Made by a program: the position numbers and the translations under genes
In this document: piece after piece, positions 14,906 to 23,404 of the stretch
Layout: the number at the start of each line of letters is the position of its first letter
Numbering within the stretch: position 1 is the first letter of the stretch
The notes under the pieces: generated by a model
What the model was told of the DNA's origin: nothing
The model's database searches: none
The model's input: only the letters and a program-made list of their open reading frames with translations
Assembly (NCBI RefSeq): GCF_021441885.1
Contig: NZ_CP090438.1
Span: forward strand, 1,922,001-1,986,000
Length of the DNA stretch: 64,000 nt
Origin: Vibrio maritimus
GTDB lineage: Bacteria > Pseudomonadota > Gammaproteobacteria > Enterobacterales > Vibrionaceae
Direction of reading: 5' to 3'

Positions 14906-16853
14906 TTACAGCCTCCCTTGAAGTAGAACGTCTTGAAACTAAGGCTGTCTTAGACTTTCTAAGCAATGCGATACATGCCGATAGACACACCAATAGCGCA
15001 CCAAACCAAATCCAACGAACAAAGGCCTTAAATTGAATGCGAACGGCGTAATCCGTTGCATCCACCTTGTCACCCAAAGAGATATAAATGTCACCATGCC
15101 AAAGTGGCGTCATTGAAGGCTCCGTCATGGTCATGACACGTACTGAGTAATGACGCTTCTCAGGGGTGGCGACCATAGCACGTTGGTGGTTTTCCTTATC
15201 AGCGATCTCAATAATGGCTTGTTCAGCGGTAAAATTTCGTCCTAGGTACAAATTGGTATCAACATAGGTAACTTGGTAATCTCCAAAGTCGGCTTGACTG
15301 CCAGGACCGAGCCTCTTCGTGATTTCGTATGAATACTCGGCATTCATAACACATCCGAACGCGGCTATCGCAATACCAATATGGGCAACCAGTGCCGACA
15401 GCGATGTTTTGCCTACCTTAGCGATCGCTGAAACGATATGTGAGATTAGCACCCAAAGGCTCGCCCAGACAGTAAAAAGCGCCCAGTTCGACCACTCAGC
15501 ACCCACTGGTTCGTAATGCATGGTGCTGTAGGTAACGATAGCAAAAGCCAATAGCAGTGAAACAAGCAGCAGGATTACAGGCTTCCCAATGCTTGGCTTC
15601 TCGTTTGTAGTGGACCAACCGAGAAATGGCACAGCCCCCATAACGAATAAACTCACTATCGCTATGGGCCCAAAGAGCAAATTAAAGTACGGAGCGCCAA
15701 CGGAAATATTCCCAAGTCCTGCAAGCTCGTAAACCATGGGATAAAAGGTGCCAAATACGACGACTGCAGTCGACAGTACAAACAAATTTGCTGAGATCAG
15801 CACTAAGAATGGTTTGGTCACCACACTAGTAATACTTGACGACTTGATAGCATCAGCCCTGTAAATAAGAGCAACAAAAGCGAGGACAAAGACCAATGTT
15901 AAGATCGCTAGTAGGCTAAAGCCTTTTGTAGGATCAACCGCAAACGCATGAACGGATGTAAGCACGCCAGAGCGAACAATAAAGGTACCAAGAATACTCA
16001 AGCAGAACGTGATGAACGCTAGCGAATAGGTCCAGAAAATGAGCTGCTTACTACGAGCGACCATCATGGTGTGCAGTAGCGCAGTTGACGTGAGCCAAGG
16101 AAGCAAAGAAGCATTTTCAACGGGATCCCAAAACCACCAGCCTCCCCAACCTAGCTCGTAGTATGCCCACCAAGAACCTACGGCGATGCCTGCCGTCAAA
16201 AACAGCCATGCAATTAAGGTGTAGGTTCGCGCTCTAGGAATCCAATCAATGTCAACGTGATTTGTTAGCAGTGCCCCCAACGCCATCGCGAGAACCGACG
16301 CAAAGCCCACATAACCGATATAGAGCAAAGGCGGATGTATGATAAGTCCGACGTCTTGAAGCATCGGATTTAAGTCACGTCCTTGTAGCGGTATGACCGC
16401 ATTCAACTCGAACGGGTTGGATGCCGCCAGTGTAAACCAAGCAAAGATGGCTACGATGAACTGCATGACCCAACTTGCGTGATTCTTCGCACTGTTGCGC
16501 TGCTTTGACCAAGCGATGACGACACCCCAAAGTGACAATGTCACTACCCAGAATAGCATCGAGCCTTGGTGTCCGCCCCATGTGGCAGCGAGTTTGTAGC
16601 CCAGGTGGAGTTGGTGATTGGAGTTATCCGAAACATATCGAATAGAGAAATCATCAGTTGCAAACGCGTAAGCCAACACGAGGATGGCGCCAAACGAGAA
16701 CACAAATGATATCGCGCTGAAGAATCGGCTTAGGTCGTTTTCACTCGCAGCGAAGCGCTGAGGCTTAGCGTAAGAAACCAGTCCATACAAAACTGCGCAG
16801 GAACTCGTTAATGCTGCTGCGATTAATGTGAATAGCCCTATGTAGCCGATCAT
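14895..16853 (-). CDS. nrfE: NrfE, cytochrome c heme lyase (CcmF-like)
   Basis: A 652-residue polytopic membrane protein of the CcmF/NrfE family. It carries the WWD heme-handling motif (ELGWGGWWFWDPVENASLL) and many helices, with a soluble periplasmic part near residues 500-600. It ligates heme to apocytochromes, here most likely the Lys-coordinated active-site heme of NrfA. It has its own ribosome site (GAGGTGTT) and follows nrfD by 136 bases, where only a weak hairpin (16951-16971) is visible. NrfE rather than CcmF is chosen from the nrf context. Confidence 0.85.
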   Translation of the reverse strand: MIGYIGLFTLIAAALTSSCAVLYGLVSYAKPQRFAASENDLSRFFSAISFVFSFGAILVLAYAFATDDFSIRYVSDNSNHQLHLGYKLAATWGGHQGSMLFWVVTLSLWGVVIAWSKQRNSAKNHASWVMQFIVAIFAWFTLAASNPFELNAVIPLQGRDLNPMLQDVGLIIHPPLLYIGYVGFASVLAMALGALLTNHVDIDWIPRARTYTLIAWLFLTAGIAVGSWWAYYELGWGGWWFWDPVENASLLPWLTSTALLHTMMVARSKQLIFWTYSLAFITFCLSILGTFIVRSGVLTSVHAFAVDPTKGFSLLAILTLVFVLAFVALIYRADAIKSSSITSVVTKPFLVLISANLFVLSTAVVVFGTFYPMVYELAGLGNISVGAPYFNLLFGPIAIVSLFVMGAVPFLGWSTTNEKPSIGKPVILLLVSLLLAFAIVTYSTMHYEPVGAEWSNWALFTVWASLWVLISHIVSAIAKVGKTSLSALVAHIGIAIAAFGCVMNAEYSYEITKRLGPGSQADFGDYQVTYVDTNLYLGRNFTAEQAIIEIADKENHQRAMVATPEKRHYSVRVMTMTEPSMTPLWHGDIYISLGDKVDATDYAVRIQFKAFVRWIWFGALLVCLSACIALLRKSKTALVSRRSTSREAVNVG

Positions 16854-16989
16854 AACACCTCAAACGGGACGGCTCACCATCCCAAAAAACTAAACTCTTT
16901 GAAAACACGCGATATCAACACTCAAATAGACATAACATGCTTTCAAAGATCCCCCGCTCAATACGAGGGAACTTAATCAACGACCAGTT

Positions 16990-17946
16990 CTAAACCACCG
17001 TCATCTGCCCCGCATACAACACAAACGTACGCAGCATCAACACCCCAATCAAACTCAGGGTCGTTACCACGAGAATAAAGCCGTGATTCAACTTCACTTC
17101 ACCTGGGCTGAAGTAGTTTAGTCCCAATGGCAACAGCATCCCGATACCAATCACGCCATACCAGAACCAGCTAGACCAGAAGCCGCCTCCAATCGCATTC
17201 CATGCTGCTACTTCGTTCTGACCACCACTAAAAATAAGGCCAGTAAAGAAAGTGACAATCACAAACAACTCAAACAGCACAACTGGACGCTCAAAGCTGT
17301 GAACCCACTTAACGCTCGGGCTATGTGAATCTTCTTTAAAGACCAAAATGCCGAAAAGTAAACTTGCCGCAGCGCCCGAGGACAAGCTCGAGAACAAGAA
17401 CAAGATTGGCAATACTGGGTTATTTAGCATCGGATAGGTTTTAAGTGCGGATAATAGAAAACCCGTATACGCCGCTAAAACGATAGCTAGGAAACCTAAA
17501 AACAGCTCTAATCCGTTTTCAATTTTCTCCAGCTTCAGCAAAATAGTCTCGACAAAATCGAACTTACTACCCAACACATCCATGATCGGTTTTCTGAAGA
17601 TCATACCAATCCAAACAAACAACACCGCCATGTAGACTTGGAACAGGATGACACCCATCGACATCACCGAGGATGGGTTGTAGTAAATCATGATTTTCCA
17701 GAACTCAAGCGGCTTAGTAAGGTGGAATACCAAGATAAGCAAACCAACAATAATGCCGAATGGCGCGAGCCAAGCCATCGCCTTCATGATGCCATTTTGC
17801 GCTGGGTCGCCTTCGATAACCTTACGCTTGAGGTAAATGGCAATTAGAGCGGAGCCTGCTGACATCCCTGCTAAGAAGAGATAGATCGCGATGATCCAGT
17901 CCCAAACAAGGGAGTCGAAATGAAAGGCTGTTTCCCACGTACTCAT
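16990..17946 (-). CDS. nrfD: NrfD, quinol-oxidising membrane subunit
   Basis: A 318-residue integral membrane protein with about eight helices, of the NrfD/PsrC family. It takes electrons from menaquinol and passes them to the iron-sulfur protein NrfC, then NrfB and NrfA. Visible family features include the opening WIIAIYLFLAGMSAGSAL and the acidic/aromatic loop regions. Its ATG follows the nrfC stop by one base (TAGTATG), so the two are translated together. Confidence 0.9.
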   Translation of the reverse strand: MSTWETAFHFDSLVWDWIIAIYLFLAGMSAGSALIAIYLKRKVIEGDPAQNGIMKAMAWLAPFGIIVGLLILVFHLTKPLEFWKIMIYYNPSSVMSMGVILFQVYMAVLFVWIGMIFRKPIMDVLGSKFDFVETILLKLEKIENGLELFLGFLAIVLAAYTGFLLSALKTYPMLNNPVLPILFLFSSLSSGAAASLLFGILVFKEDSHSPSVKWVHSFERPVVLFELFVIVTFFTGLIFSGGQNEVAAWNAIGGGFWSSWFWYGVIGIGMLLPLGLNYFSPGEVKLNHGFILVVTTLSLIGVLMLRTFVLYAGQMTVV

Positions 17947-17947
17947 A

Positions 17948-18634
17948 CTACACCTCCCCCTTGTGGAATGCGGCTTTGAACAGCTTAGGTTTGGTACCCA
18001 GGTGTTCCTTATCGCGATAGATCACTTTAATACTCAGCATTTTGTTGATGTCGCTATTGGGATCGTTCAAATCACCGAACACCAGAGCTTTGGTTGGACA
18101 ACTCTCTACACATGCTGGCAGTTTGCCTTGCGCCAAATTGGTATCGCGGCAGAAATTACATTTGTCCGCTGAGTGATTCTCAGGATGGAAAAAGCGCACT
18201 TGATATGGACAAGCTGCCAAACAGTAACCACAACCGACACACTTTTCTTTGTGCACGTCGATAATGCCTGTCTTCTCATCTTTGTATGCTGCGCCTGTTG
18301 GACACACATAAACACAAGGTGGGTTCTCACAATGCTGACAGGACTCTCGAGTGAATCGATATTCGACATCAGGGTACTCACCAATAGGCTCTGAGCGATG
18401 TATCTCCAGCCTAGATACGCCTTCGGGTACTTTATTCACTTCACGACACGCATCGGTACAGGCCGTACAGCCAATACAAGCATTCTCATCGTGAAGCATG
18501 CCGTAACGCACTGCTTTTTCGGTGTCATCACTTGCAACTGAATTACGTGCCGTTAGCACTGAGGTCGTTGCCACACCTGTGGTAAATATTACAGCCCCAG
18601 TACCGGCAAGGAAGTTTCGTCTTGAACAACTCAT
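17948..18634 (-). CDS. nrfC: NrfC, four-cluster ferredoxin-type electron carrier
   Basis: A 228-residue periplasmic iron-sulfur protein. A twin-arginine signal (CSRRNFLAGTGAV) directs folded export. The Cys motifs CIGCTACTDAC, CQHCENPPCVYVCP, CVGCGYCLAACP and CNFCRDT...CVESCP supply the ligands for four [4Fe-4S] clusters. Upstream in-frame codons exist, but the ATG at 18634 has a strong ribosome site (GAGGAGG) and lies one base after the nrfB stop. It links NrfD to NrfB. Confidence 0.9.
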   Translation of the reverse strand: MSCSRRNFLAGTGAVIFTTGVATTSVLTARNSVASDDTEKAVRYGMLHDENACIGCTACTDACREVNKVPEGVSRLEIHRSEPIGEYPDVEYRFTRESCQHCENPPCVYVCPTGAAYKDEKTGIIDVHKEKCVGCGYCLAACPYQVRFFHPENHSADKCNFCRDTNLAQGKLPACVESCPTKALVFGDLNDPNSDINKMLSIKVIYRDKEHLGTKPKLFKAAFHKGEV

Positions 18635-18635
18635 A

Positions 18636-19229
18636 TTACTTGCCCTCCTCTTCACGTTTTTCATTGAAGTCTTTATGGCAATCGACACACATCTTGATTT
18701 TGGCTTTGTGGTCGTAAGAGAGCACTTTCGCTTTTTCTGCGTGGACCGAGTGACAATTGGTACACGTTAGATTCTTCGCGTGCACATCATGAGTCCAGCT
18801 GTCCTCACGCAAGTATTGCGGCTGGTGACAGTCAGTGCATCGACTGTTTGCTTTGAGAATGGCTTCGGGATCTAGCCATGTTTTATCTGTGCCCGGCTGT
18901 GACTGAGCAGCATGATATTTAACAACGGTTGAGGCGCCATCACGATGATCAGGTCCGATATTACTGTGACAGTCCGTACAGCTTGGTGCCGCACCTCTGA
19001 TCTCAACGACATTCTCGCCGTGCGAGCCTGCCAGAGTCTGTTTGGAGTCTTTGTGACATTGAATACATTTGTAATCCTTATCACGTATCAACTCCACCTT
19101 ATGCCTTGTAGAGTCCCCTTCTTTAATGAGGGCTGCATCGTCGGCTAAGGCATTGAGTGAGTAACCACAGAGAATGAATGCTAGGAGGGTCTGAAGCATC
19201 ATCACCATGGTCAATTTAACATTGCCCAT
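18636..19229 (-). CDS. nrfB: NrfB, pentaheme cytochrome c
   Basis: A 197-residue periplasmic cytochrome with a signal peptide ending near NALA. Five CXXCH heme sites are visible: CIQCH, CTDCH, CTDCH, CTNCH and CVDCH. It is the direct electron donor to NrfA in the E. coli-type system. It is the first gene of the minus-strand nrfBCD set (ribosome site AAGGATAC) and is divergent from nrfA across a 507-base regulatory region. Confidence 0.9.
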   Translation of the reverse strand: MGNVKLTMVMMLQTLLAFILCGYSLNALADDAALIKEGDSTRHKVELIRDKDYKCIQCHKDSKQTLAGSHGENVVEIRGAAPSCTDCHSNIGPDHRDGASTVVKYHAAQSQPGTDKTWLDPEAILKANSRCTDCHQPQYLREDSWTHDVHAKNLTCTNCHSVHAEKAKVLSYDHKAKIKMCVDCHKDFNEKREEEGK

Positions 19230-19441
19230 TGTATCCTTTCCTTAAACCCAATATTGCGAACTTATACATTCACCTATCAGGTTAATAACCAATGACTTTT
19301 CCTTTCAATAAACAAACCAATCACCGCCAGCCTGTTATTTACACAGAAATGAAATCAATTCTTATTTAGGATGAGCCACAACGCTTCACAAATAAATAGT
19401 AGTACGACACCGCTTAATCCCCTAGCATTCAACGTTCAATT

Positions 19442-19457
19442 AGTGAGCAATATCACC
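19442..19457. promoter_or_regulatory. CRP/FNR-type dyad, nrfB side
   Basis: AGTGAGCAATATCACC keeps the CRP core GTGA-N6-TCAC. It is about 213 bases from the nrfB start and 280 from nrfA, so which gene it serves is unclear. Confidence 0.35.
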
Positions 19458-19531
19458 AATATTTGTGTGTGAATTTTTACATAAACCATTGTTTTTAATG
19501 AGAATGAATTTCACCTAAAAAACCCAACCAC

Positions 19532-19547
19532 TACCCCTTTAGGGTTA
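19532..19547. promoter_or_regulatory. NarP-like 7-2-7 site before nrfA
   Basis: TACCCCT-TT-AGGGTTA: the first heptamer fits TACYNMT exactly and the second is its inverted copy with one mismatch, with the 2-base spacing used by NarP. The 12 bases TACCCCTTTAGG recur before nirB. Confidence 0.55.
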
Positions 19548-19559
19548 GTTAAAAATAGA

Positions 19560-19575
19560 TGTGAACTCAATCACT
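19560..19575. promoter_or_regulatory. CRP-like site before nrfA
   Basis: TGTGA-ACTCAA-TCACT matches the CRP consensus TGTGA-N6-TCACA except at the last base. FNR shares the TGA-N6-TCA core, so either regulator is possible. Centred 169 bases before the nrfA start. Confidence 0.5.
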
Positions 19576-19583
19576 TAGATAAA

Positions 19584-19597
19584 TTGATCTAAAACAG
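19584..19597 (+). promoter_or_regulatory. Weak FNR-like site before nrfA
   Basis: TTGATCTAAAACAG has a perfect left half (TTGAT) and 3 of 5 right-half bases of TTGAT-N4-ATCAA. A possible -10 (TATTAC, 19622-19627) lies at the distance expected for a -41.5 activator. Confidence 0.3.
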
Positions 19598-19736
19598 TAA
19601 ATGGCGCGAGTTGTAATCAAATATTACTAACTATGAGTTAATATAAACACGTCTATATAAGTTAGACATCTCCAAGTCTTGTTTAGGAAATTCGCCCCAC
19701 AACGCATTTCAAAAATTAGAATATGGAGATACCATC

Positions 19737-21152
19737 GTGAACAAGCACTGGATTATTAGTTCCGTTGCTGCATTAGCTATATTAGGCGCCGCAAGTGTGC
19801 CCGCTTTTGCTGCCTCTGAAAAAGAGTTAATGGACCCGAGAAATCAGGCCTACGAACAAGACCACCCTGACCAATACCACTCTTGGAAGCAAACCAGTGA
19901 GAGTGTCGAAATCGAAGACGCACTCGCTCATGACCCGAACATGGTAATCCTGTGGGCAGGTTACGGTTTCGCGAAAGACTACAACAAAGCTCGCGGGCAC
20001 TTCTACGCCCTTGACGACGTGCGCCAAACCTTAAGAACTGGCGGTCCCACAGATCCTAAATCTGGCCCAATGCCTATGGCATGTTGGAGCTGTAAAAGCC
20101 CTGACGTCGCTCGCGTCATCGATGAGCGTGGCGAGGACGGTTATTTTGAAGGCAAATGGGCACGCTTAGGTGCAGAAATTTCCAACCCTATCGGTTGTGC
20201 CGATTGTCACGACACTCGCAGTGACAAATTCAAAAACGGTGAGCCAGAGCTTGCGCTAACGCGCCCATACGTTGAGCGTGCCTTTGAAGCTATTGGTAAG
20301 AAGTTTGATGAGCAATCTCGCCTAGATAAACAAGCATCGGTTTGTGCTCAGTGTCACGTAGAGTACTACTTCACAGGCCCAACGAAAGCAGTGAAGTTCC
20401 CATGGGATATGGGCACCACAGTAACAGAAATGGAGCAATACTACGACGCGCTTAACTTTAAAGACTGGCAACATGCCGTTTCTAAAGCGCCAATGCTAAA
20501 AGCACAGCACCCAGGCTATGAAACATGGCGTGACGGTATCCATGGCAAAAACGGTGTCGTTTGTGTTGATTGTCACATGCCGAAAGTAACGAAAGAAGAT
20601 GGTACGGTTTACACAGACCATAAAGTAGGCAACCCATTTGACCGCTTCGAAGATACTTGTGCAAACTGCCATACTCAAAGTAAAGATCAGCTACAAGGCA
20701 TCGTATCAACTCGCAAAGCGCAAGTGCTCAACATGAAACTGACTGCCGAGAAACAAATCGTTGCTGCGCACTTCGAAGCCGGTGCAGCGTGGGATGCCGG
20801 TGCGACAGAAGAAGAGATGAAACCAATATTAATGGATATTCGTCATGCTCAATGGCGTTGGGACTATGCAATCGCTTCTCATGGTGTTCACATGCACGCC
20901 CCGGAAGTTGCACTTGAAGTACTCGGTACCTCAGTAGACAAAGCAGCAGATGCTCGTGCGAAACTGATCCGTTTGCTTGCTAAGAAAGGCATTACTGACC
21001 CTATCGAAATTCCTGACATCTCTACTAAAGAGAAAGCGCAACAAGCTCTTGGAATGGATATGGACAAGATGAACGCTGAGAAGAAACACTTCCTTGAAAC
21101 CGTGGTACCAGAATGGGACAAAGAAGCAGCGGTTCGCGAGGCTAATTACTAA
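19737..21152 (+). CDS. nrfA: NrfA, ammonia-forming cytochrome c nitrite reductase
   Basis: A 471-residue periplasmic enzyme that reduces nitrite to ammonium with six electrons. A signal peptide (cleaved near VPAFA) is followed by five heme sites: the catalytic CWSCK at residues 116-120, where Lys is the distal ligand, then GCADCH, CAQCH, CVDCH and CANCH. The conserved KHFLETVVPEWD region closes the C-terminus. The start is GTG with TGGAG about 8 bases upstream. It is transcribed alone, ending at a strong terminator; its partner genes nrfBCDEF are divergent. Control by anaerobiosis and nitrate/nitrite is likely from the upstream sites. Confidence 0.95.
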   Translation: MNKHWIISSVAALAILGAASVPAFAASEKELMDPRNQAYEQDHPDQYHSWKQTSESVEIEDALAHDPNMVILWAGYGFAKDYNKARGHFYALDDVRQTLRTGGPTDPKSGPMPMACWSCKSPDVARVIDERGEDGYFEGKWARLGAEISNPIGCADCHDTRSDKFKNGEPELALTRPYVERAFEAIGKKFDEQSRLDKQASVCAQCHVEYYFTGPTKAVKFPWDMGTTVTEMEQYYDALNFKDWQHAVSKAPMLKAQHPGYETWRDGIHGKNGVVCVDCHMPKVTKEDGTVYTDHKVGNPFDRFEDTCANCHTQSKDQLQGIVSTRKAQVLNMKLTAEKQIVAAHFEAGAAWDAGATEEEMKPILMDIRHAQWRWDYAIASHGVHMHAPEVALEVLGTSVDKAADARAKLIRLLAKKGITDPIEIPDISTKEKAQQALGMDMDKMNAEKKHFLETVVPEWDKEAAVREANY

Positions 21153-21214
21153 CGTTGTTAGCTATCTAGTCGCTTTGTTAAAGAATGAATGTGTGATCCA
21201 TTCGAGATAACTGT

Positions 21215-21243
21215 AAGCCCCAACCCATTGGTTGGGGCTTTTT
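21215..21243 (+). terminator. nrfA terminator
   Basis: A perfect 10-bp stem AAGCCCCAAC/GTTGGGGCTT with a 6-base loop, followed by TTT, 63 bases past the nrfA stop. Confidence 0.85.
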
Positions 21244-21324
21244 GCTAGAATGTTTAGTACGTAAGTATCTGAAACCGCTTTGTGTTTCGAAAGGCATGAG
21301 TCAACCATACTCAAAAGGAACCCC

Positions 21325-21756
21325 ATGAAAAAACGTCTTTTGATCAGTTTATGTTTAGCCTCATCGTTTTCTTTTGCGGGCACCTACAACAGTGTCTCTG
21401 TCGGGACGACGAGCGAAGGTGGTTTTGGCGTCGGTTTGTATTACGACAGAAACCTAAGTTACGGTTTCTACGCCAACCTCGCCGGTGGCACTGGCCCGAA
21501 TAATGACGACTTTGGTCTCAACGTGGGTCTTGTTAAGTCTCTGAGCGACAACTTTGTGGGCTACGCGGGTATCGGGGTTGCCAATCGAAGTGAAGAGAAA
21601 ATTTCAGACCTGCCTTTCAAAACCTATGAATCAGACCTACGCTTCAACGGCAACATAGGTCTGTTAATTAAAACGGGTGTCACAGGCTTTACGGCAGATG
21701 TTGGTTACAATACAGGTCTAGAGGCGGCCTACTTTGGGCTTGGCTACACCTACTAG
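21325..21756 (+). CDS. Small outer membrane barrel protein
   Basis: A 143-residue protein. The ATG at 21325 follows AAAAGGAACCCC; an upstream in-frame start is less likely. The signal peptide MKKRLLISLCLASSFSFAG is clear. The mature part is Gly/Tyr-rich alternating strands (GFGVGLYYDRNLSYGFYANL) ending in LGYTY, which suits an eight-stranded barrel of the OmpW/OmpA-membrane-domain size. It is convergent with fpr, with 2 bases between the stops. Family and function not recognised. Confidence 0.6.
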   Translation: MKKRLLISLCLASSFSFAGTYNSVSVGTTSEGGFGVGLYYDRNLSYGFYANLAGGTGPNNDDFGLNVGLVKSLSDNFVGYAGIGVANRSEEKISDLPFKTYESDLRFNGNIGLLIKTGVTGFTADVGYNTGLEAAYFGLGYTY

Positions 21757-21758
21757 TA

Positions 21759-22532
21759 TTACCAATAGTTCTCACTAGAGAAGTGCCCTGGCTTTTTACG
21801 CAGATGTTTGTTTAAGCCAAGCTCTGTTAACGCGGAGCTCGTGTCTTTGACCATCGCCGGATTACCACACATAAACACGAAGCTATCTGGTGTTTGTAAA
21901 CTCATCCCTACTTTTTTCTGGAGCTCGCCGCTCAACATAAGCTCTGGTATTCGCCCTGACAAACTCGGCTCGTGATGCTCACGGGATACAATCGAAACAA
22001 ACTTAAATTTACTACCCAACCTAGATAAGGCATCCTTAATGGTGTCAGCATAAACCAATTCGTCTGCAGTTCTGACTGCATGAGCCAGCACCACATTATC
22101 AAACCGGCTTGTTAGTGTTTCGTCATCTAGCATAGACAGAAAAGGACCGATCGCCGTACCTGTAGAGAGCATCCACAAATCTCGCGCGTAGTCAGGTACT
22201 TCTTCAATAGTCATAAACCCCGAAGGCTGTTTTCCTACAAAGACTGGATCACCAGAATCAAGCTGATTAAGTTTTGGCGACAATTGTCCATCGCTATCGG
22301 CAATAATTAAGAATTCCAGATGTTGGTAGCCATATTCATGGTTAGGGTGATTTACCATAGAGTAGGCTCGGCGCACCCACTCGCCCTCTTCGTTACGCAG
22401 ACCCAGTTTTGTAAACTGACCTGCTACGTACTGTTCTATGGGCGCTGAAACTTCAAGACTGAACAAATTGTGAGTCCACTGCTTTTTCGCAAGTACTCGT
22501 CCTTCGACTAAACCGTTGGGAATGTCTGTCAT
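21759..22532 (-). CDS. fpr: Ferredoxin/flavodoxin-NADP reductase
   Basis: A 257-residue FAD enzyme that exchanges electrons between NADPH and ferredoxin or flavodoxin in the cytoplasm. The FAD motif RRAYSMVN, the NADP-binding STGTAIGPFLSML and the C-terminal GHFSSENYW typical of bacterial Fpr are all present. It is divergent from the diiron protein/ketosynthase pair at 22721, so it could supply that pair with electrons; this is positional inference. Confidence 0.9.
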   Translation of the reverse strand: MTDIPNGLVEGRVLAKKQWTHNLFSLEVSAPIEQYVAGQFTKLGLRNEEGEWVRRAYSMVNHPNHEYGYQHLEFLIIADSDGQLSPKLNQLDSGDPVFVGKQPSGFMTIEEVPDYARDLWMLSTGTAIGPFLSMLDDETLTSRFDNVVLAHAVRTADELVYADTIKDALSRLGSKFKFVSIVSREHHEPSLSGRIPELMLSGELQKKVGMSLQTPDSFVFMCGNPAMVKDTSSALTELGLNKHLRKKPGHFSSENYW

Positions 22533-22720
22533 ATCTCATCTCCGATACAGGAACGCATAAAGCTCTTTCATCATAGAAGTAAACTCAGTAAAAATTAACT
22601 ACATTATGTTTAAGGACTTATTTAACGATTAGGCAAAAACTTTGCGATTTTAAGGAAAGAAATCGAGCGGACTCCGGTCTACGTATAGTGTGTGTTGTAA
22701 AAAGGATTTTGAGAGTGCCC

Positions 22721-23401
22721 ATGAAGCCATGTTTTCCATCTGTCCCATTTGAAGGTGTAAGTGAGAGCCCTGTGAAGTACTGGCTCCATGAATATCGTGA
22801 TACGAGGCTAGAGTTCACGGATTCTCAGAAAACCGCCCTTTCACGTCTTCTTCCCTTACTAGTCTGTGGTGAACAAAGTTCACAGTGGGTGTTCTATAAC
22901 GAATCTCAGCGTGAACTGCCTGAATCACTTGCCTCTGCTCGTGACGACTTTGAGCGAATTGTTGCCGATGAACAGTATCATGAGGATGCGCTTGAGTTGG
23001 TGCAGTCACAGCTAGAGTTACCCGAAGACGTTGTTGCGATAAAGCGACGCAGCCAACGCTTTTTCGCGTCGCTCGGTTCAAGGAAGACATTTGAAGAACA
23101 TTTCGCGCAGATCGCCTGTCTTGATGCGCTGGTCTGTAAAATAATGTTGTACTTGGAAAAAGGTCGATTAGATCCACACCATCCGTTTGTGCTCTTGTGT
23201 CGTTCTATTAAGCAAGATGAAGCACGACACGTCACCGCTGCCAGACAACATGCTTTAGCGCTAGGCTACGACCGCTCAGAATGGAAAGCCCTCAACACAC
23301 TCATTTCCGAGAAGTTATACAAACTACTGAATAGCGAGCGAGAAGCCTTCGAAGAGCTAGGTATTACTATCGAGCACATCTTTGATTCTAGGGAGAGTTA
23401 A
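22721..23401 (+). CDS. Ferritin-like diiron protein, possible oxygenase/oxidase
   Basis: A 226-residue all-helical soluble protein from the ATG at 22721 (an upstream GTG frame exists, but this ATG has GAGAGTG before it). Two E-x-x-H motifs are visible, E84-Q-Y-H87 and E167-A-R-H170 (in QDEARHV). These are the carboxylate/His ligands of ferritin-like diiron proteins. Additional Glu/Asp residues in the helices at 51 and 125-135 could complete the site. The next gene, a FabH-like ketosynthase, begins 3 bases after its stop, so the two work together. I infer an oxidase or oxygenase acting on an acyl chain or its product. No specific family name is certain. Confidence 0.6.
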   Translation: MKPCFPSVPFEGVSESPVKYWLHEYRDTRLEFTDSQKTALSRLLPLLVCGEQSSQWVFYNESQRELPESLASARDDFERIVADEQYHEDALELVQSQLELPEDVVAIKRRSQRFFASLGSRKTFEEHFAQIACLDALVCKIMLYLEKGRLDPHHPFVLLCRSIKQDEARHVTAARQHALALGYDRSEWKALNTLISEKLYKLLNSEREAFEELGITIEHIFDSRES

Positions 23402-23404
23402 TCA

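Larger units (their letters stand above)
19230..19736. promoter_or_regulatory. nrfB-nrfA divergent control region
   Basis: 507 bases without a gene. It holds two CRP/FNR-type dyads (19442-19457 and 19560-19575), a NarP-like inverted heptamer pair (19532-19547) and a weaker FNR-like site (19584-19597). The rest is AT-rich with no clear reading frame. Confidence 0.6.

Noticed and set aside
16951..16971. Hairpin between nrfD and nrfE as a terminator
   Set aside because: The stem is short with a mismatch and there is no T-run; nrfE probably continues the operon or has a weak own promoter.
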